In this document: in pieces, positions 60,096 to 64,000 of the stretch
How the letters are laid out: each line of letters begins with the position of its first letter
Position numbering within the stretch: the first letter of the stretch is position 1
Source: Pelagicoccus mobilis
GTDB taxonomy: Bacteria > Verrucomicrobiota > Verrucomicrobiia > Opitutales > Opitutaceae
Assembly: GCF_016595505.1 (NCBI RefSeq)
Contig: NZ_JAENIL010000012.1
Span: 62,001-126,000, forward strand
DNA length: 64,000 nucleotides
Reading direction: 5' to 3'
Program-made: the position numbers and the translations under genes
Notes under the pieces: generated by a model
Told to the model about the DNA's origin: nothing
Database searches by the model: none
What the model saw: the letters and a program-made list of their open reading frames with translations, nothing else

Positions 60096-61841
60096 ATGAT
60101 TCCGTTCTCTCGAAAATACCGCTGGGCATGGCTTGTTTGCCTGCTTCTTTTGCTAGGCTTCCTTACTAACAGCATTAGTAGCTATCTCGTTTCGAAACGA
60201 AACGTTCGGCAAACGATCGTAGAAACCTCGCTTCCGCTGACGTCGGACAATGTCTATTCGGAGATCCAGCGGGACCTGCTGCGCCCGGTGTTTATTTCGT
60301 CGCTGATGGCGAATGACACTTTTCTGAAAGACTGGGCGTTGCAGGGCGAGGTCGATGAAAGCGCGATCACCAAGTATCTGCATGAGATCAAGATCAAGTA
60401 TAGCACAGTGAGCAGCTTCTTCGTCTCGGATAAGTCCAGGAAGTACTATCATCCGCAGGGCTTGCTGAAGGAGATTAAAGAGGATGATGCGCGGGATCGC
60501 TGGTACTTCCGGGTGCGTGATATGGCGAGCGATTATGAGATCAACGTGGACCCGGATCTCGCCAATCGCGATGAGATGACGATTTTCATCAACTACCGAG
60601 TTAAGGACTACCAAGGCAATTTTATTGGAGCGACTGGAGTTGGCCTGACTGTCAATCGAGTGAACTACTTGATCAGTCGATACGAAGCGAAGTACGACCG
60701 ACAGATCTATTTTGTGGATACGGAGGGCAAGATGGTTTTGCGTCCTTCGAATAGCCCGATGCTGAATTATGCGAATCTGGGTGACGTGGAGGGCCTGAGT
60801 GAAGAGGCCGAGGCGTTGCTGGCTGGCGATGTGGCTAATCTATCGTACCAACGCGATGGCAAGACACGGCTTCTGAACTGTCGTTTTGTTCCTGAGTTGC
60901 AGTGGTATCTGATCGTGGAGCAAACGGAGGAGGCGATGCTGGCTCCTTACAAGAAAGAGCTCTTGGTCAATCTCCTGATCGCTCTCGTTACCACTGTGGT
61001 AGTGGCTTGGATCTTTATCGCTGCGATCAAGCGATACCATGTTCGTCTTGAAAGGCGTAACGAGGAGCTATTCGAGACGAACAGGCAGATCGAATCTCAG
61101 AAGGCGGAGCTGGAAGAGAGCTCTGCGTCTTTGGAGAATGCGAACGCGACGCTTTCCCAGCTTAATAAAGAGAAGGATGAGTTTATCGGGATTGTGGCTC
61201 ACGATCTGCGAAATCCGCTTAACGGGATCTTGGGGCTCTGCTCGGTGACTGATCTCGAAAAGGACGATCTTTCCGAGTTTGTGCAGGACATCGAGCGTAG
61301 TTCGGAGTCGATGCTTTCTATGGTCGAAACGTTGCTGGATGTCTCTCGGATTGAGGGTCACGAGGTACGGCTCGTTAAGCGCGATGTAAATCCGGAGCGC
61401 ATGATCGAAGAATCGTGCAAGCTGCACAAGGAGCAAGCGAAACGTAAGCACATCCAGTTGTCTTGCGAAAGCGACGCCCCGGACGGAACGCTCATTAGCA
61501 CCGATCCGGACTGGTTCGTTATTTGTTTGAACAACTTGATTAGCAACGCGGTGAAGTACACGCCCGAGTATGGTCGAGTTGTCGTTCGAACGCGTGCTGA
61601 GTCGAAGCAAATATGTATAGAAATTGAGGATACCGGCCCGGGAATCGGCCCCGAGGACCAGGAAAAACTCTTTGGGAAGTTCGTTCGTTTATCCGCCAAA
61701 CCGACAGGTGGAGAAAGCTCAGCGGGCCTTGGCCTTTATGTCGTGAAGAATATGTGCGAGCGTTTGGGCGTCGGAATCAGTGTACGAAGCTTGCTTGGTA
61801 AGGGGACGACTTTCACGTTGATGGTTCCGCGGGAGAAGTAG
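60096..61841 (+). CDS. membrane histidine kinase with extracellular Cache-type sensor
   Basis: 581 aa. Membrane helix near 10-30, then a periplasmic double-Cache-like sensor (about 35-285) with DNVYSEIQRDLLRPVFISSLM, DRWYFRVRDM and FINYRVKDYQGNFIGATGVGL. A second membrane helix (about 290-312) is followed by a coiled coil. HisKA has the phosphoacceptor in GIVAHDLRNPLNGIL, and the HATPase has NLISNAVKYTPE, DTGPGIGPED and SSAGLGLYVVKN. Cache domains bind small ligands such as amino or organic acids. No response regulator is adjacent, so it is an orphan kinase here. Confidence 0.92.
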   Translation: MIPFSRKYRWAWLVCLLLLLGFLTNSISSYLVSKRNVRQTIVETSLPLTSDNVYSEIQRDLLRPVFISSLMANDTFLKDWALQGEVDESAITKYLHEIKIKYSTVSSFFVSDKSRKYYHPQGLLKEIKEDDARDRWYFRVRDMASDYEINVDPDLANRDEMTIFINYRVKDYQGNFIGATGVGLTVNRVNYLISRYEAKYDRQIYFVDTEGKMVLRPSNSPMLNYANLGDVEGLSEEAEALLAGDVANLSYQRDGKTRLLNCRFVPELQWYLIVEQTEEAMLAPYKKELLVNLLIALVTTVVVAWIFIAAIKRYHVRLERRNEELFETNRQIESQKAELEESSASLENANATLSQLNKEKDEFIGIVAHDLRNPLNGILGLCSVTDLEKDDLSEFVQDIERSSESMLSMVETLLDVSRIEGHEVRLVKRDVNPERMIEESCKLHKEQAKRKHIQLSCESDAPDGTLISTDPDWFVICLNNLISNAVKYTPEYGRVVVRTRAESKQICIEIEDTGPGIGPEDQEKLFGKFVRLSAKPTGGESSAGLGLYVVKNMCERLGVGISVRSLLGKGTTFTLMVPREK

Positions 61842-61873
61842 CGGGATTTTTTGAGCGATTGCGTCTTCTCTCT

Positions 61874-64000
61874 TTAGTGTAGCGCTTGCGAAGGGTGAAT
61901 GCCGCTTGCTGTGCGAGCCGGGTGCCAGCAGGCGACGGCTGTTACGATGAATACGAATAGAGCAACGCTGGCGAGGATGAGAGGGTCGTAGGGAGACACT
62001 TGATACAGCAGGTAGGCGAGGAATCTTCCGAATAGGAATGTTGCGACAATTCCCGCCCCCGCCCCAATGGAGGTGAGAAACATTCCGCGTTTGATGATCA
62101 TGCTCACTATTTCTTTGGGATAGGCTCCGATGGCGAGGCGTATGCCGATTTCGCGTTTTCGTTGCTCCACCAGGTAGGTCATTAGTCCGTAGATCCCGAT
62201 ACTAGTGAGAAGGACCGCGACACATCCGAAGAGGGATATGAGGGTGTTCATGACGCTGCGATAGTTTAGGGATTTCTTGGCGAGCTGTTCGAGTGACTTA
62301 AGTTCTCCGATGGGTTGGTCTGGATCGATTGATTTGACGGTCTCGCGGATTTTTCTCTCCAGTTCGCTGTGACTAAGGTGCGACTTTACGATGTAGCTCG
62401 TATTCCATGGTGCGTGTATTTGCGGGGTGTATACGACTGGGTACCTTTTTTCGTCCAATCTTCTTGGTGTGATGTTGCCGACGATACCGATGATTTGATA
62501 GGCTTGTCCTGTTGTGTGGATTGTTTGGCCGATCGGGTCGATGTCTGGAAATTTCTCCTTTTCGAGTTGTTCGTCGATAAGGGCTACTTTGTGGGCGTCG
62601 ATATGTTGATCGCTTTCATTGAAGACTCTTCCTCTGATGAGTGGAATCTCGAGGATTGAAAAAACGTCGCCGTTTACTTGGAGCAATCCGATTCGATAGG
62701 TTTTAGGAGAATCGGGCTGATCGTCTCTCCAAAAGTCTTTGCGCCAGATTCCATTTCTATCGTCCATCGGGGGCTGGGAAACCATGGCAGCGTTTTCAAT
62801 GGAGGGGATCGCTTTGAGTCGTTCGACGAGTTCGTTGGAGAAGCGCGTACGTTCGATCTTCACTTCTTCTTGAGTTGGTTCGGGCGCGTTCTTGGGGCGC
62901 TCTTCCTGTATTCTCGAAACGACGAAGTTGTAGTTGTTCGACTCTTGGAACCCTCTGTCCGCTTTGAGGGCGTTGGTTGTGCTTTTTAGTAGTAGTCCGA
63001 TGGATACGAGGAGTACGACTGACAAGGCGATTTCGGTAATGATGAGGGAGGACTGCAACTGGTTGCCGTAGGAGGCGGTTGTGGTGCGACTTGCTTCGCT
63101 GAGTCCCTTTGCCGATCCTTGGCTAAGCGCCTTCAGGGCGGGGAATACGCCAAAGAGGATTCCTGTACCGACCCCGATAACGAGGGTGAAAGCGAGAACG
63201 CGCAAGTCGATCGAGTAGTCCATCTCGGGCCAGCTTGAGAAGAGAACGAGTCGACTGAGCAGCGGTAGGGTATTTAGGCATATGATTAGTCCCCCCGCGG
63301 CGCCGGCGAGTGAAAGGAGAGCACTCTCGGAGAGGAGAAGGCGGACGATACGCCAGCCCGACGCTCCGATAGCGGTGCGAAGGGCGAGTTCCGACTGGCG
63401 GGCGGTTGCTCTGGCGAACAAGAGGTTCGCAACATTCGCGCAGGCGATGAGTAGGATGAGGCCGACAGATGCGAGCAGAATGATTGTCGGCTTGGATAGA
63501 TGTCCAAAGCTGTCGCTACGTAGTGTGTTGACCACTACTATGGATTCTTGTTCTCGGTCTGAGTAGTGTTTGCCGAGGGTTGTCTTGATTGAGTGAAGTT
63601 CTTGTTGGGCAGATGCTAGGGTTGCTCTGGGTGCGAGTTTCGCGACGGTAGCATAGTCCCAATCGAGCTTGAAAGGGTATTGGGAGATCGAAGCTGGAAC
63701 CATCAGGTCTGAGGGCTGCCACCATGCGAAGGTCGTGATGGCTTTTTCATCGTAGACGCCGAGGACGCGATAGCTTTGTCGACTGAGTTGGATCGATCTT
63801 CCGACGATGTTGGGATCGCTGTTGAAGTTTTGTTTCCAGGCTTTTTCCGACAGCAGGACGACTTGAGTATCGCTGGTTTGATGTTCTGGAGTGAAATCGG
63901 TTCCGAGGATCGGGCTGCGTCCTATGGTCGCGAGTATGGGGCCTGTGACGTTGTGGCCTTTGAGTTCAGTCGGCGTTTCGATCCCGGTTAAGGTGAAGGT
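61874..64000 (-). CDS. MacB/FtsX-type ABC permease (ADOP-like), 5' end beyond the window
   Basis: The frame is open from the right window edge to the stop at 61874, giving the last 708 residues. It starts within the first MacB-like periplasmic core (TGIETPTELKGHN, GRSPILGTDFTPEH) and continues with the first FtsX block (VGLILLIACANVANLLFARATARQSELALRTAIGASGWR). A second core and the last membrane block (LTSIGIYGLMTYLVEQRKREIGIRLAIGAYPKE) follow. It is thus a second duplicated orphan permease, of the same family as 54224-56683. No ATPase gene is visible in the window beside it. Confidence 0.9.
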   Translation of the reverse strand, partial: TFTLTGIETPTELKGHNVTGPILATIGRSPILGTDFTPEHQTSDTQVVLLSEKAWKQNFNSDPNIVGRSIQLSRQSYRVLGVYDEKAITTFAWWQPSDLMVPASISQYPFKLDWDYATVAKLAPRATLASAQQELHSIKTTLGKHYSDREQESIVVVNTLRSDSFGHLSKPTIILLASVGLILLIACANVANLLFARATARQSELALRTAIGASGWRIVRLLLSESALLSLAGAAGGLIICLNTLPLLSRLVLFSSWPEMDYSIDLRVLAFTLVIGVGTGILFGVFPALKALSQGSAKGLSEASRTTTASYGNQLQSSLIITEIALSVVLLVSIGLLLKSTTNALKADRGFQESNNYNFVVSRIQEERPKNAPEPTQEEVKIERTRFSNELVERLKAIPSIENAAMVSQPPMDDRNGIWRKDFWRDDQPDSPKTYRIGLLQVNGDVFSILEIPLIRGRVFNESDQHIDAHKVALIDEQLEKEKFPDIDPIGQTIHTTGQAYQIIGIVGNITPRRLDEKRYPVVYTPQIHAPWNTSYIVKSHLSHSELERKIRETVKSIDPDQPIGELKSLEQLAKKSLNYRSVMNTLISLFGCVAVLLTSIGIYGLMTYLVEQRKREIGIRLAIGAYPKEIVSMIIKRGMFLTSIGAGAGIVATFLFGRFLAYLLYQVSPYDPLILASVALFVFIVTAVACWHPARTASGIHPSQALH

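Overview
The window looks like chromosomal DNA of a free-living, Gram-negative member of the Verrucomicrobiota, probably class Opitutae and most like a marine Pelagicoccus/Puniceicoccales-type organism. This placement is an inference. It rests on many outer-membrane proteins and TonB receptors, a secreted beta-helix protein with a C-terminal domain common in Verrucomicrobia, ADOP-type MacB/FtsX permeases, a long Lhr helicase, weak Shine-Dalgarno sequences, and DUF3016/DUF3313/DUF6515 proteins. No rRNA operon, CRISPR array, phage or complete IS element is visible.

Layout. 1-8.8 kb is core metabolism: the mnmA 5' end, a nucleotidyltransferase, a GH13 debranching-type enzyme and the glycolytic block gapA-pgk-tpiA, then a DUF4410 lipoprotein and a single-domain response regulator. 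A tRNA-Asp at 9.0 kb is followed by a degenerate second copy of its own 3' end inside a nested palindrome. 9.5-13.8 kb encodes a hybrid histidine kinase and an NtrC-type sigma-54 activator. 13.9-20.6 kb is a block of small exported proteins (two DUF3016, one DUF3313, two DUF6515-like, a glycine-zipper protein, an HtrA-type protease and a CpxP/Spy-like protein). 20.7-27.3 kb holds an outer-membrane barrel and a TonB receptor/beta-helix pair. metK and ahcY (27.5-30.5 kb) are separated by a 413-bp element: a four-helix-bundle gene between 29-bp inverted repeats. 30.7-41.7 kb is mixed: an orphan TRAP binding protein, TPR and PLD proteins, a Tat-exported aldo/keto reductase, Lhr, a serine hydrolase, DUF481 and a second DUF3313. 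42.3-45.7 kb is a complete phage-shock locus, pspF divergent from pspA-pspB-pspC plus two more genes. 46.7-52.7 kb has tandem TonB receptors and a sulfatase. 52.7-58.8 kb is a tripartite efflux operon (MFP, ATPase, permease, TolC). The end holds an OmpW-like protein, a sensor kinase and a truncated ADOP permease.

Main observation. Six transcription units carry the same composite promoter: a sigma-54 -24/-12 box (GG-N10-GC, or GT at two sites), with an ACTTACA-like element 17-18 bp upstream at nearly constant spacing. The units are DUF3016; DUF3016-DUF3313; a 66-aa ORF plus DUF6515; DUF6515-like plus the glycine-zipper protein; pspA-B-C and downstream genes; and the MFP-ATPase-permease-TolC operon. 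Two sigma-54 activators, a PspF orthologue and the NtrC-type regulator, are encoded in the same window. The sequence therefore suggests an extended phage-shock or envelope-stress regulon that links uncharacterised exported proteins and an efflux pump to PspA.
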